Below, piece after piece: positions 35,346-43,753 of a stretch of DNA of 64,000 bases. A model generated the notes under the pieces. The model was given only the letters and a program-made list of their open reading frames with translations. It was not told the DNA's origin and searched no databases. Position 1 is the first letter of the stretch. Each line of letters begins with the position of its first letter. Both the position numbers and the translations under genes were made by a program. Source of the stretch: Catellatospora bangladeshensis (GTDB lineage Bacteria > Actinomycetota > Actinomycetes > Mycobacteriales > Micromonosporaceae); NCBI RefSeq assembly GCF_016862575.1, contig NZ_BONF01000019.1:124001-188000 (forward strand), written 5' to 3'.

Positions 35346-36265
35346 GACCGGCGCTCCTTCCGGTTGGCGCGCAGCTGGACGGCGTAGGCGACGATCATGG
35401 TGAGCACGCCCATGACGATCGCGACGGTCGCCGAGTAGTCGTACTGCTGGCCGGAGAAGGACAGCGAGTAGGCGTACATGTTGGGGGTGTAGTACGTGGT
35501 GATGACGTTGGGCGCCAGGCTCTGCAGGATGTTGGGCTCGTTGAACAGCTGGAAGCTGCCGATGATGGAGAAGATGGTGGCGATGAGCAGCGCGCCGCGG
35601 ATCGCGGGCAGCTTGATCGAGCGGATCACGTGCAGCTGCCCGGCCCCGTCGATCTCGGCGGCCTCGTACAGCGAGCGCGGGATGGTCTGCAGCGCGCTGT
35701 AGAAGATCAGCATGTTGTACCCGACGAACTCCCAGGTCACGATGTTGCCGATGGAGGCGAGCATCAGGTCCGGGGAGAGCGGGTCGGGCAGCGACAGCCC
35801 GAACGCCTCGTTGAGGTTGCCGACCAGCCCGAACCGGTTGCCGTACATGAAGCCCCACATGAGCGTGGCGACCACGGCCGGCACGGCGTACGGCATGAAC
35901 ACGGTGACCCGGAAGAACGCCCTGCCGTAGAGCCGCCCGCTGTCGATGGCGAGCGCGACCAGCAGCGCAAGGAACAGCATCACCGGCACCTGCACGGCGA
36001 GGAACAGGCTGACCCGGCCGGTGGCCTCCCAGAACTTCGGGTCGGTGAACACCTGCCGGTAGTTCTCCAGGCCGACGAAGCTGGTGCCGCCGATCAGCCG
36101 GGTGCGGAACAGGCTCAGCCAGATCGCGTACGCGATGGGCGCCAGGAACACGAAGGCGAACACGGCCATGAACGGGCCGACGAACGCCCAGCCGGTCCAG
36201 GACCTGCCGCGGCGTGCCCGCACGGGCCTGCCGCGGCCGATCGTCGGAGGGGCGAGTGCCGTCAC
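35342..36265 (-). CDS. CUT1 ABC permease, MalF type
   Basis: A 307-residue protein with about six transmembrane helices and the EAA loop EAAEIDGAGQLHVIRSIKLP. GTG 36265 is preferred over ATG 36283 because AAGGAG lies between them at the right distance. First gene of the six-gene operon (MalF, MalG, binding protein, GH42, GH43_24, GH43). The upstream region has two LacI-type palindromes, so transcription should be sugar-inducible. Confidence 0.92.
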   Translation of the reverse strand: MTALAPPTIGRGRPVRARRGRSWTGWAFVGPFMAVFAFVFLAPIAYAIWLSLFRTRLIGGTSFVGLENYRQVFTDPKFWEATGRVSLFLAVQVPVMLFLALLVALAIDSGRLYGRAFFRVTVFMPYAVPAVVATLMWGFMYGNRFGLVGNLNEAFGLSLPDPLSPDLMLASIGNIVTWEFVGYNMLIFYSALQTIPRSLYEAAEIDGAGQLHVIRSIKLPAIRGALLIATIFSIIGSFQLFNEPNILQSLAPNVITTYYTPNMYAYSLSFSGQQYDYSATVAIVMGVLTMIVAYAVQLRANRKERRS

Positions 36266-36305
36266 GTCTACTCCTTCCGACATCGCATCGTTGCTGGTCC
36301 GGGCG

Positions 36306-36321
36306 ATGTTTACGCAAACAT
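36306..36321. promoter_or_regulatory. LacI-type operator, promoter-proximal to the ABC operon
   Basis: ATGTTTACGCAAACAT, a 16-bp dyad with a single mismatch about a central CpG, 41 bp upstream of the MalF start. It matches the perfect site at 36385-36400; central CG is typical of LacI/GalR operators. Confidence 0.8.
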
Positions 36322-36384
36322 AGCGCACCTGCCGCGATCGCCCGCGTGGCACAACGCAGGGCAACATAGCGGTGACGGAGCGAG

Positions 36385-36400
36385 ATGTTTACGTAAACAT
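36385..36400. promoter_or_regulatory. LacI-type operator, perfect palindrome
   Basis: ATGTTTACGTAAACAT is a perfect 16-bp palindrome, 79 bp (centre to centre) from the site at 36306. It lies between the operon and the divergent lacI-type gene and could serve both. The spacing would allow looping by a tetramer or independent dimers. Confidence 0.82.
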
Positions 36401-36507
36401 CGCCGAGTGATAGTGTCACCGGCGCCGACAGGCGTCAAGCGCCGGTTTCGGATTCGTTACCCACGCCGCCCCGACCGCGGCCCCGGACACCGCCGAAGGA
36501 GCGCGCC

Positions 36508-37524
36508 ATGAGCCGGCCGAAGGCCCGCGTGTCGATGGCCGACGTGGCCCGGCTCGCCGGTGTCTCCTCGCAGACCGTCTCGCGCGTGTCCACCGGCCAC
36601 CCCGGCGTCGTCGGCAGCACCCGCCAGCAGGTCCTCGCCGCGATGAAGCAGCTCGGCTACCGCCCCAACAGCGCCGCCCGCGCGCTCAAGAGCGGCCAGT
36701 TCCGCACCATCGGCGTCATCCTGTTCAGCTTCTCCAGCACCGGCAACAGCCGCACCCTGGAGGCGATCGCCACCCACGCCGCGCAGGAGGGGTACGCCAT
36801 CACCCTGATCCCGGTCGCCGTGCCGACCCAGGACAGCGTGGTCGGCGCGTTCACCCGCCTCGGCGAGCTGGCCGTGGACGGCGTAATCGTGATCATGGAA
36901 GTGCACCTGCTCGACTCGGCCACCGTCACCCTGCCCCCGCACGTGCAGGTCGTGGTCGTCGACTCCGACGCGGGCGACCGCTACGCCGTCGTCGACACCG
37001 ACCAGGCCGACGGCGCCCGCCAGGCCGTCGACCACCTGCTCGGCCTCGGCCACCGCACCGTCTGGCACGTCGCCGGTCCCGCGGAGTCCTTCGCCGCCGA
37101 GCGCCGCGCCCAGGCCTGGCGCGACACCCTCACCGGCGCCGGGCGCCAGGTGCCCGAGCCGCTGCGCGGCGACTGGTCGGCCGAGTCCGGCTACCAGGCC
37201 GGGCTGGTGCTCGCCGACCGCCCCGACTGCACCGCCGTATTCGCGGCCAACGACCAGATGGCGCTGGGCGTGCTGCGCGCCCTGCACGAACGCGGCCGCG
37301 CGGTGCCAGGCGAGGTCAGCGTCGTCGGCTTCGACGACATCGCTGACGCGACGTCGTTCATCCCGCCGCTGACCACGGTGCACCAGGACTTCGCCGAGGT
37401 CGGGCGCCGCTGCGTCCAGGGCATCCTGCGTCAGCTAGACAGCGGCGAGACCGCCCCCGGCACGACCCTCGTCCCCACCCGCCTCGTCATCCGCGCCAGC
37501 ACCGCCCCGCCGCCTGCCCGTTAG
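36508..37524 (+). CDS. LacI/GalR-family repressor of the galactan operon
   Basis: A 338-residue protein. N-terminal LacI HTH (VSMADVARLAGVSSQTVSRV) and hinge (YRPNSAARALKSG), then the sugar-sensing PBP-like domain (TIGVILFSF, FAANDQMALGVLRALHERGR, VSVVGFDDIADATSFIPPLT). ATG 36508 has GAAGGAG 7 bases upstream. Divergent from the ABC/glycosidase operon across two matching palindromes, so it most likely represses that operon and itself until a galactoside is present. Confidence 0.93.
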   Translation: MSRPKARVSMADVARLAGVSSQTVSRVSTGHPGVVGSTRQQVLAAMKQLGYRPNSAARALKSGQFRTIGVILFSFSSTGNSRTLEAIATHAAQEGYAITLIPVAVPTQDSVVGAFTRLGELAVDGVIVIMEVHLLDSATVTLPPHVQVVVVDSDAGDRYAVVDTDQADGARQAVDHLLGLGHRTVWHVAGPAESFAAERRAQAWRDTLTGAGRQVPEPLRGDWSAESGYQAGLVLADRPDCTAVFAANDQMALGVLRALHERGRAVPGEVSVVGFDDIADATSFIPPLTTVHQDFAEVGRRCVQGILRQLDSGETAPGTTLVPTRLVIRASTAPPPAR

Positions 37525-37535
37525 GCAGGTGCCCG

Positions 37536-38168
37536 CTACCGGCCGGCGCAGTTGTTGCTGGTACGGAAGACCGCGTACTCGCGGTCGTCGTGGGTGATCT
37601 CGGACGCCTTCCCGTCGAAGTAGGCTTCGACCTTCTGGAAGCCGCGGCGCTGCTCGTAGTGCAGGTGCGGCGCGCCCGAGTCGCCGGTGCTGCCCACCTT
37701 GCCGAGCTGCTGGCCGGTCTTCACCTCCTGGCCCACCTCGACCATCGGCGGCTCCAGCAGGTGCATGTACGCCGTCTCCCAGCGCCCGCCGTGATCGATC
37801 TTCACCCAGTAACCGCCGCCGCTGCCGCGCGGCCCGTCCGGGTTCTGCGGGGTGCGCCCGCCCAGCTCGCCGTTGACCCCGGCGGCGGTGACCGTTCCCT
37901 CGTAGGAGGCGTACACCGGCCGCCCCCACGCGGTCTTCCCCTCCATCGGGAACAGGTCGACGTCGTAGGTACCGTGCCCCGGATACGTGCCGAGCTGCCA
38001 CTTCTCGCCGCAGGCGACCGGCAGCTGGAACGGCGGCCGCGGCCCGGCGGGCCAGAACCACATCACTACCGCCGTGCCCGCGAGCACGGCGAACACGACG
38101 CCGAGCCCGAGCAGGACACGGACTCGACGGGTCCGGCGGCGGCCCCTGGTGGCGTGGTAGACGGTCAT
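37536..38168 (-). CDS. M23-family (LytM) peptidase, membrane-anchored
   Basis: A 210-residue protein. Arg-rich N-terminus and one hydrophobic helix (VLLGLGVVFAVLAGTAVVMW), then a compact LytM domain with zinc ligands in GHGTYDVDLF (His, Asp) and GAPHLHYEQ (HxH), and the usual VGQEVKTGQQLGKVGSTGDS strand pair. All metal ligands seem present, so it can be an active D,D-endopeptidase on peptidoglycan, or a peptidase of secreted proteins. A distal Cys (SNNCAGR) and VACGEKW may pair. Convergent with, and unrelated to, the lacI gene. Confidence 0.88.
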   Translation of the reverse strand: MTVYHATRGRRRTRRVRVLLGLGVVFAVLAGTAVVMWFWPAGPRPPFQLPVACGEKWQLGTYPGHGTYDVDLFPMEGKTAWGRPVYASYEGTVTAAGVNGELGGRTPQNPDGPRGSGGGYWVKIDHGGRWETAYMHLLEPPMVEVGQEVKTGQQLGKVGSTGDSGAPHLHYEQRRGFQKVEAYFDGKASEITHDDREYAVFRTSNNCAGR

Positions 38169-38379
38169 CGCCCCAGATGATGGCAGACGACGGCAAGCCC
38201 AGGCCGGTGCCCGTCACCCTGCCGGCCGCCCTCGCCGCCCGGCAGGGCGCCGAACCGCCGACACGGGCTCCACCGACGCGGTTCCCGTGACTGTCCGGGA
38301 TAGACTGTCGGCGCACAGTGATCGTCCTGTTCACCCGACGTGAGCACACCAGCCGGTCGAGCCCCAAGACGGAGCCTGC

Positions 38380-41300
38380 ATGACGGTCACAGCGCGGTAT
38401 CAGCCCGGCGCGGTGCGTATCCCGTTCGTCGACCGGGAGGAGCTGCTCGCCGCCTTCGACGCGGAGATCGCCGCCATGGGTGCGACACCCCGGCTGCTGG
38501 AGCTGACCGGCGTCGGCGGGATCGGCAAGTCACGGCTGATGCACGAGCTGGTCAGGCGCGCCCCGAAGGACCTCCCGCAGGCCACGCTCAACCTGCAGGA
38601 GCCGTCCCAGCGCCCCGCACCGGCGGGCCTGGGCTCGCTGCGGGCTCAGTTCGGGCGGGCCGGGGTGCGGTTCGACCGGTTCGATCTGGCGTACGGGGTG
38701 TGGTGGCAGCGCCTCAATCCCCACGTGGCGCTGTCCGCCGACCAGTTGAGCTGGGCGGCCGAGAGCGACCTGATCACGAGCGTGCTCAACGACGCCTCGG
38801 GGGTGCCGGTGTTCGGCGTCGCCGTCAAGGTGCTCGGCATCGCGGCCCGCAGGTTCAAACGCTGGAACGTCATCCGCCACGACCCGACGCTGCTCGAACT
38901 GGACGAGCTGACCCTCGACCAGCTCGGCGACGCCGTGGTGTACCTCTTCGCGCAGGACCTGGAGAAGCACGGCCGCTACCTGCTGTGCGTCGACGCGTAC
39001 GAGGCGCTGGTCGGCGGCGTGGCCCGCGCGGGCACCGCCGCGCTGGCCGACGTGTGGCTGCGCGACCTGCTCGGCCAGCTCGACCGCGGGCTGGTGGCGG
39101 TGGCCTCCCGGGAGCCGCTGGGCTGGGTCCGCCACGATCCCGGCTGGGCCGGCCGGATCCAGCCGCTGCCCGTTGCCGCGCTGCCCTACGAGGCGCGCCA
39201 TGAACTCGCCGCCGCGCTCGGCGTGGCGGATCAGCGCACCCGCGAGGCCATCGCCCGCGACTGCGAAGGGCTGCCGTTCTACATCCACCTGGCGCACGAG
39301 TCCGGCCCTGCGGCCGGCCGCTACGCGCACATCGAGGAGCGCTTCCTCCATCACGTCGAGCCGGACATGGTGCGCATCTTCGAGCTGCTCAGCGTCGCGC
39401 GCGTGTTCGACCGCGAGATCTTCCGGCGCGTCGCCCGCCACTACGAGCTGCGCGCGGACACACAGATGTGGGAGCGGCTGATCTCGTACTCGTTCATCGC
39501 CACGGTGGGCCGCGACAGCCTGCAGCTGCACCAGCTGATGGCGCGGTCGATCCAGTCCCGGCTGAGTCCCGGTGTGCTGCGCGAGCTGCACGAGCTGCTC
39601 GGCGACCTGTGGCAGCAGCGGGGACTGGCCACGCGTTCGGCCGACGCGTGGCGGGAGGCGGCACGGCATGCCGCGTACGCGAACCCGGGCGACCTCGCCG
39701 CGCTGCTGCCCTTCGCCGACCGCCTGGCGGCCACGGGCAAGCCGGGGCTGGACGCCATGCGCACCGACCTGGAGGAGATGTGGGCCGGCGCCGCGGGAGC
39801 CGACGGACAGCGGCTGGTGCGGCTGCTGCACGCGGAGGCCGAGCTGCTGGTCGGGGACGGCGACGCGGCGCACGAGGGCCTGCGCTCGCTCGGTGCGCAC
39901 CTGCCCCCGGCGGCCGACGAGGTGGACGCCCGGCTCGCCCTGGCCGCGGCCAACGCGCTGCGCATCATCGGGGAGACGGGCCAGGCGTTGCACCGGTACG
40001 CGCAGATCTGGCCTGACTACAGTGGACCGGTGAGACTCGATGCCGGACTCTGGCACGCCGATCTCGACATGGCGCAGGGCAGGTTCGTCGACGCCATCGC
40101 CACGGCCGAGGCTGTCGCGGCCGCCTCGTCCCCGGACCGGGTGGCGCTGCTGGGCGACCTGGCGCGGCTGCGCGCGCTGGCCTACCGCTTCGCGTTCGAG
40201 CCCGAGCTGGCCCATCCCGAGCTGCGGCAGGCCCGCGAGTTCTACGAGGCGGCGGGCCACGAGGTCGGGCTTGCCAACATCATGACCAACGAGGCCGAGG
40301 TGCTGGCGTTGAGCGACCCGGCCCGCGCGGTCACCGCCGCCGAAGCCGCCGTCGCCGCCCAGCGCAGGATCGGCGCGACGCTGGAGGTGGGCAAGTCCCT
40401 GTCCGCCCTGGCGCTGGGCCGGCTCGGGCTCGGCGAGCTGGAGAAGGCCGACGCGGCGCTCGACGAGGCGGTGGTGGCGCTCGAGCAGTCGGCCTACCGC
40501 TCCGGCCGCGCCCGCGCCGAGCTGGTCCGGGCGCTGTGCCACGCCCGCGCGCGGCGGCGCGACGAGGCGGTCGCCAGCACCGTGTGGGCGGTGTCCGAAC
40601 TGGAGGCGGTGCAGGTATACCCGACGCTCATCATGGTGGCCGGGGCGCTGCTCGACCGGATCGGCGCCCCGGATCCGGCGGTGACGGCCGCGGTGGAGCG
40701 CGCGATCGCCGCGCTCCAGCCGCTCAACGGCCTGCCGCGCCTGGCCGCCTCGGTCCGCGCCCTGGTGTCGCAGCTGGTGGCCGACGACTGGGACGAGGTG
40801 TACGACCAGGCGCAGGCGCAGGTCGAGGGCAGCTCCGGCTTCTACAACCACAACGTGCGCGTCGGCGACCGGCTGGTGCGGGTGCCGATCGCCGGGGCCG
40901 ACCGCATGGACCTGCACATCTGGCCCGAGGAGGCGGTGCTGGCGGCGGCCGGGCGGCGGCTGGCCGACGTCCCGGCGCTGTACACCGTCAGCCGGGAGCC
41001 GGCGTACCAGATCCACGAGTGGGTCGACAGGCCGACGCTCAACGACGTCGCGCCCCGCGGCGTGCCCGTCCCGCCGGGCGTCATCGACCAGCTCGCGGCG
41101 TTCTTCGCCCGGCTCGGCACGGTCCCGCTGGACACGCTGCCGCCCGTGCCGGACGGGTGGCCGCACGACGGCGACTCGGCGGCGTTCGCCGACCGGCTGC
41201 TCGACACGACGCGAGGCGTGCACGCGAGCTTCGCCGCGGGCTTCGGCGCTCTGTGGGAGCGGCTCGGCATCCCCGCCGACCCGTTCGCCGCCCTGACGCT

Positions 41301-41757
41301 GAATCAGCTCGCGACCAGACCCTTCCGGCTGGTCCACGCCGACGTGCACCGCAAGAACGTGCTCCTGCGCGACGGCGACGGTGCGGTGGTGATCCTCGAC
41401 TGGGAGCTGGCGCTGGCCGGCGACCCCGTCTACGAGCTGGCCGTGCACCTGCACAAGATGGGCTACCTGCCCGAGGAGGACCGCGCGATGCGGGCCGCGT
41501 GGGCGCGGGCGTGCGCGGCGGAGCAGTGGCCGGGCTGGGAGTCCGACGTCGCCCGCTACCTGGCGCACGAGCGGGTCAAGTCGGTGATCGTGGACTCGGT
41601 CCGGTACGCCAAGCTGGTCGTGGCCGAGCCCGGCGAGCTGGACCAGTGCACGGAGACCTTCACCGACAAGCTGTCGCTGGCCAGGCATGTCTGGGGCGAC
41701 GACAGGCCGGTGGACCCGGCCGAGGTGCGGTCCCTGCTCAGCGGCTATCTGGGCTGA
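38380..41757 (+). CDS. P-loop (STAND-like) ATPase, TPR region and APH-type kinase fused in one protein
   Basis: A 1125-residue protein. Residues 1-330: P-loop NTPase with Walker A GVGGIGKS (44-51) and Walker B-like LLCVDAYEAL (near 203), followed by winged-helix-like SVARVFDREIFRRVARHYEL. Residues about 400-800: Ala/Leu-rich helical repeats of TPR type (GLANIMTNEAEVLALSDPAR, ALALGRLGLGELEKADAALD). Residues about 820-1125: an aminoglycoside-phosphotransferase-fold kinase with catalytic HADVHRKN (986-993), ILDWELALAGDPVYELAVHL, but a weak N-lobe. The first half resembles signalling or conflict STAND ATPases; the kinase tail could phosphorylate a small molecule or protein. Converges, with a 13-bp overlap, on the HAD/NDK-like pair. 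Function unknown. Confidence 0.85.
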   Translation: MTVTARYQPGAVRIPFVDREELLAAFDAEIAAMGATPRLLELTGVGGIGKSRLMHELVRRAPKDLPQATLNLQEPSQRPAPAGLGSLRAQFGRAGVRFDRFDLAYGVWWQRLNPHVALSADQLSWAAESDLITSVLNDASGVPVFGVAVKVLGIAARRFKRWNVIRHDPTLLELDELTLDQLGDAVVYLFAQDLEKHGRYLLCVDAYEALVGGVARAGTAALADVWLRDLLGQLDRGLVAVASREPLGWVRHDPGWAGRIQPLPVAALPYEARHELAAALGVADQRTREAIARDCEGLPFYIHLAHESGPAAGRYAHIEERFLHHVEPDMVRIFELLSVARVFDREIFRRVARHYELRADTQMWERLISYSFIATVGRDSLQLHQLMARSIQSRLSPGVLRELHELLGDLWQQRGLATRSADAWREAARHAAYANPGDLAALLPFADRLAATGKPGLDAMRTDLEEMWAGAAGADGQRLVRLLHAEAELLVGDGDAAHEGLRSLGAHLPPAADEVDARLALAAANALRIIGETGQALHRYAQIWPDYSGPVRLDAGLWHADLDMAQGRFVDAIATAEAVAAASSPDRVALLGDLARLRALAYRFAFEPELAHPELRQAREFYEAAGHEVGLANIMTNEAEVLALSDPARAVTAAEAAVAAQRRIGATLEVGKSLSALALGRLGLGELEKADAALDEAVVALEQSAYRSGRARAELVRALCHARARRRDEAVASTVWAVSELEAVQVYPTLIMVAGALLDRIGAPDPAVTAAVERAIAALQPLNGLPRLAASVRALVSQLVADDWDEVYDQAQAQVEGSSGFYNHNVRVGDRLVRVPIAGADRMDLHIWPEEAVLAAAGRRLADVPALYTVSREPAYQIHEWVDRPTLNDVAPRGVPVPPGVIDQLAAFFARLGTVPLDTLPPVPDGWPHDGDSAAFADRLLDTTRGVHASFAAGFGALWERLGIPADPFAALTLNQLATRPFRLVHADVHRKNVLLRDGDGAVVILDWELALAGDPVYELAVHLHKMGYLPEEDRAMRAAWARACAAEQWPGWESDVARYLAHERVKSVIVDSVRYAKLVVAEPGELDQCTETFTDKLSLARHVWGDDRPVDPAEVRSLLSGYLG

Positions 41758-42557
41758 CCGGTTCCCAGCCGGAACCACCGTTCCAGCACGAGCGCCACCC
41801 CGTCGTCGGTGTTGGCCGCGGTGACCTCGGCGGCCACCGCGATCACGTCGGGGTGGGCGTTGGCGACGGCCACGGCGTGCTCGGCCCACCTCAGCATGGG
41901 GATGTCGTTGGGCATGTCCCCGAACGCGACCGCCCCTGCGGCGACCCCGAGCCGCCCGGCCAGCCACGCCAGTCCCGTGCCCTTGTCCACGCCCCGCGCG
42001 CTGACCTCGATCAGCCCTCCGGCCTGGGAGTACGTCACGCTCACCGTGTCACCGAGCAGCGCTGTCACGGCGGCGGCCAGGGCGGGGCTGCTCATGCCGG
42101 GGTGGCTCACCGCCAGCTTCACGCCGGGCCTGCCCAGGATCTCCGCCCGTTCCGCGTCCTCGCTCTTGACCGCCGGAAGGGCGGCCCGGAACGCCGCCTC
42201 GGCCCGCAACGCCGGCCGGCCGTCGAGGCTCTCCACCGCGTACGCGCACCCGGGCAGTTCCGCGTCGAGCACCGCCACCACGCGGTTCAGCTCCGGCGGT
42301 GCCAGCGCGACCACCCGCAGCGGGCGGTCGGACCGCATGTCGTAGACCACCGCGCCGTTGGAGCAGACGGCCGGGCCCGCGACGCCCGCCCTCGACGCGA
42401 TCTTCTTGAGCGTTCGCGCCGGACGGCCGCTGACCAGCACGAAAGGCACGCGCGCGGCGAGCACCCGGCCGACGGCCGCGAAGGTGCGCGGGCTGACCAG
42501 GTTGGCGTGGTCGAGCAGTGTGCCGTCGGCGTCGGTCGCCACCAGCCGGGGTGTCAT
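41745..42557 (-). CDS. Cof-type HAD hydrolase
   Basis: A 270-residue HAD phosphatase. Motif I VATDADGTLLD (Asp9, Asp11), motif II VLVSGRPARTL, a Cof-type cap, and motif IV GDMPNDIPMLRWAEHAVAVANAHPDV. Such enzymes dephosphorylate sugar phosphates, nucleotides or other small metabolites. It starts in a 4-bp ATGA overlap with the NDK-like gene, so the two are coupled; its 3' end overlaps that of the STAND/kinase gene. It could reverse the product of the kinase domain, which is inference. Confidence 0.88.
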   Translation of the reverse strand: MTPRLVATDADGTLLDHANLVSPRTFAAVGRVLAARVPFVLVSGRPARTLKKIASRAGVAGPAVCSNGAVVYDMRSDRPLRVVALAPPELNRVVAVLDAELPGCAYAVESLDGRPALRAEAAFRAALPAVKSEDAERAEILGRPGVKLAVSHPGMSSPALAAAVTALLGDTVSVTYSQAGGLIEVSARGVDKGTGLAWLAGRLGVAAGAVAFGDMPNDIPMLRWAEHAVAVANAHPDVIAVAAEVTAANTDDGVALVLERWFRLGTGQPR

Positions 42558-43582
42558 CCGGCGGCCCGCACCGCGGGACGGTCGAGCATCCGGCCCTGGC
42601 CGGCCTGCCACAGCGCGCGCCCGGTGCGGCCGAGCAGGCATCGCGCACCCGGCACGTCGTGCTCGACTAACTGGCTCGCGACCAGCGTCGGCGCCCAGCT
42701 GTCCGGGTCCAGCCCGGCGTCGCGCAGCTCCCCGCACCAGCGCTGCCAGTCCAGGGGCCGTCCGTGCTGCGCCGACCGGACCGCCTCACCGGCGCGGGCC
42801 GCCGCGGCACCCGGCCCGCCGCCGCCCCGGGCCGTGTCGGCGAGCGCGGCGAGCACCGTCCGCAGCGCCGCGTCCACCGACAGGTCCCGGGCCGGGAACT
42901 CGGCGTACAGCTCGCTGATCACGGGCTCGGGGTCGGCGCGCAGCCCGGCGGCGACCCGTTCGGCGAGCCGTGTGTAGACGCCGCGCAGGGCCTCCGGGTC
43001 GAAGATGACGCCCAGCTCGCGTACCACGTCCATCGGCTCGTCCGGGCAGTGCACGACGACGAGGATGCGGTTCGGCGCGCCCAGCCGGGATCGCAGGTGC
43101 TCCGGGCCGCGGTCGGCCGGTGAGGCCGAACCCTTGTGGCGGCTGAGCCGGGAGCTGGCCGGTATCCGCAGCGGCAGGCCGGTGTCCAGCAGCACCAGGC
43201 ACAGCGCATCGGAGCGGTAGTGGATCCGCTCCCCCACCGCGAGCCGGTCCAGGGACGCCACGTTCCACTGGTAGCGCCACAGCTCCCGGATCATCAACCG
43301 GTCGTAGCGGAAGCGGTAGGCGTACACCGGCTCGAAGTCCAGCTCCGCCAGCGCCTGGACGCAGTCGCGCGCCTTACGGCCCAGGATCCCCTCGGGCCGG
43401 ACGGTGAGCAGGGCGATCCGCTGCATCAGCCAGCCCGCGTCGGCGCCGAGCACGTCGACCGCGAGCTGCCAGCTCTCCCGGAAGTGGGTGTCGGCCAGGA
43501 AGTAGTCGAACTTCTCCCGCTGCGCCGTCAACGTCCGCCAGGCCTCGTCCACGTGCAGGCGGTGCATGTACGCATCGAGCAT
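42554..43582 (-). CDS. NDK-like protein of unknown function
   Basis: A 342-residue protein. Residues 54-195 read like a nucleoside diphosphate kinase fold: RIALLTVRPEGILGRKARDC corresponds to the NDK opening strand and helix, DALCLVLLDTG to the central strand, and APNRILVVVHCPDEPMDVVREL to the NDK active-site loop, with His178 in the place of the phospho-histidine (VHCPDEP against the family's HGSD). The N-terminal 50 residues (HVDEAWRTLTAQREKFDYFL, ADTHFRESWQ) and a C-terminal helical region of 140 residues are extra. ATG 43582 has GGAG upstream. Coupled to the HAD gene. May phosphorylate nucleotides or a novel substrate. Confidence 0.72.
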   Translation of the reverse strand: MLDAYMHRLHVDEAWRTLTAQREKFDYFLADTHFRESWQLAVDVLGADAGWLMQRIALLTVRPEGILGRKARDCVQALAELDFEPVYAYRFRYDRLMIRELWRYQWNVASLDRLAVGERIHYRSDALCLVLLDTGLPLRIPASSRLSRHKGSASPADRGPEHLRSRLGAPNRILVVVHCPDEPMDVVRELGVIFDPEALRGVYTRLAERVAAGLRADPEPVISELYAEFPARDLSVDAALRTVLAALADTARGGGGPGAAAARAGEAVRSAQHGRPLDWQRWCGELRDAGLDPDSWAPTLVASQLVEHDVPGARCLLGRTGRALWQAGQGRMLDRPAVRAAG

Positions 43583-43634
43583 GTCGGCTCCACATCCGCG
43601 TGAACGCAGACCGACCCACCGATGGTCTGCCGGT

Positions 43635-43647
43635 GCACACAGTGTGC
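43635..43647. promoter_or_regulatory. Palindrome in the divergent region before the second kinase
   Basis: GCACAC-A-GTGTGC is a perfect 13-bp dyad, 53 bp upstream of the NDK-like gene and 107 bp upstream of the kinase gene. It may be an operator for either. Confidence 0.35.
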
Positions 43648-43718
43648 CCGGCGGCCTCAACCGCACCCGGGCAGCCGAGGTAGGGCTGGCACTACCCCTG
43701 ATCCGCCCCCTGGACGGC

Positions 43719-43747
43719 TGGGACCGCCCCGTCCCGCTGGCTAGCGT
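43719..43747 (+). promoter_or_regulatory. Leaderless promoter of the second kinase operon
   Basis: TGGGAC (43719-43724), 17 bp, TAGCGT (43742-43747) and then 6 nt to ATG 43754. With the -10 so near the start codon the transcript should begin at or next to the ATG. The phzF-like gene has the same TAGGGT plus 6 nt arrangement. Confidence 0.45.
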
Positions 43748-43753
43748 GTGCTC

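Noticed and set aside
41320-41757. APH-type domain as an aminoglycoside resistance gene
   Set aside because: It is the tail of a 1125-residue P-loop/TPR protein with a weak N-lobe; the fold is shared by many small-molecule and protein kinases, so resistance is not supported.
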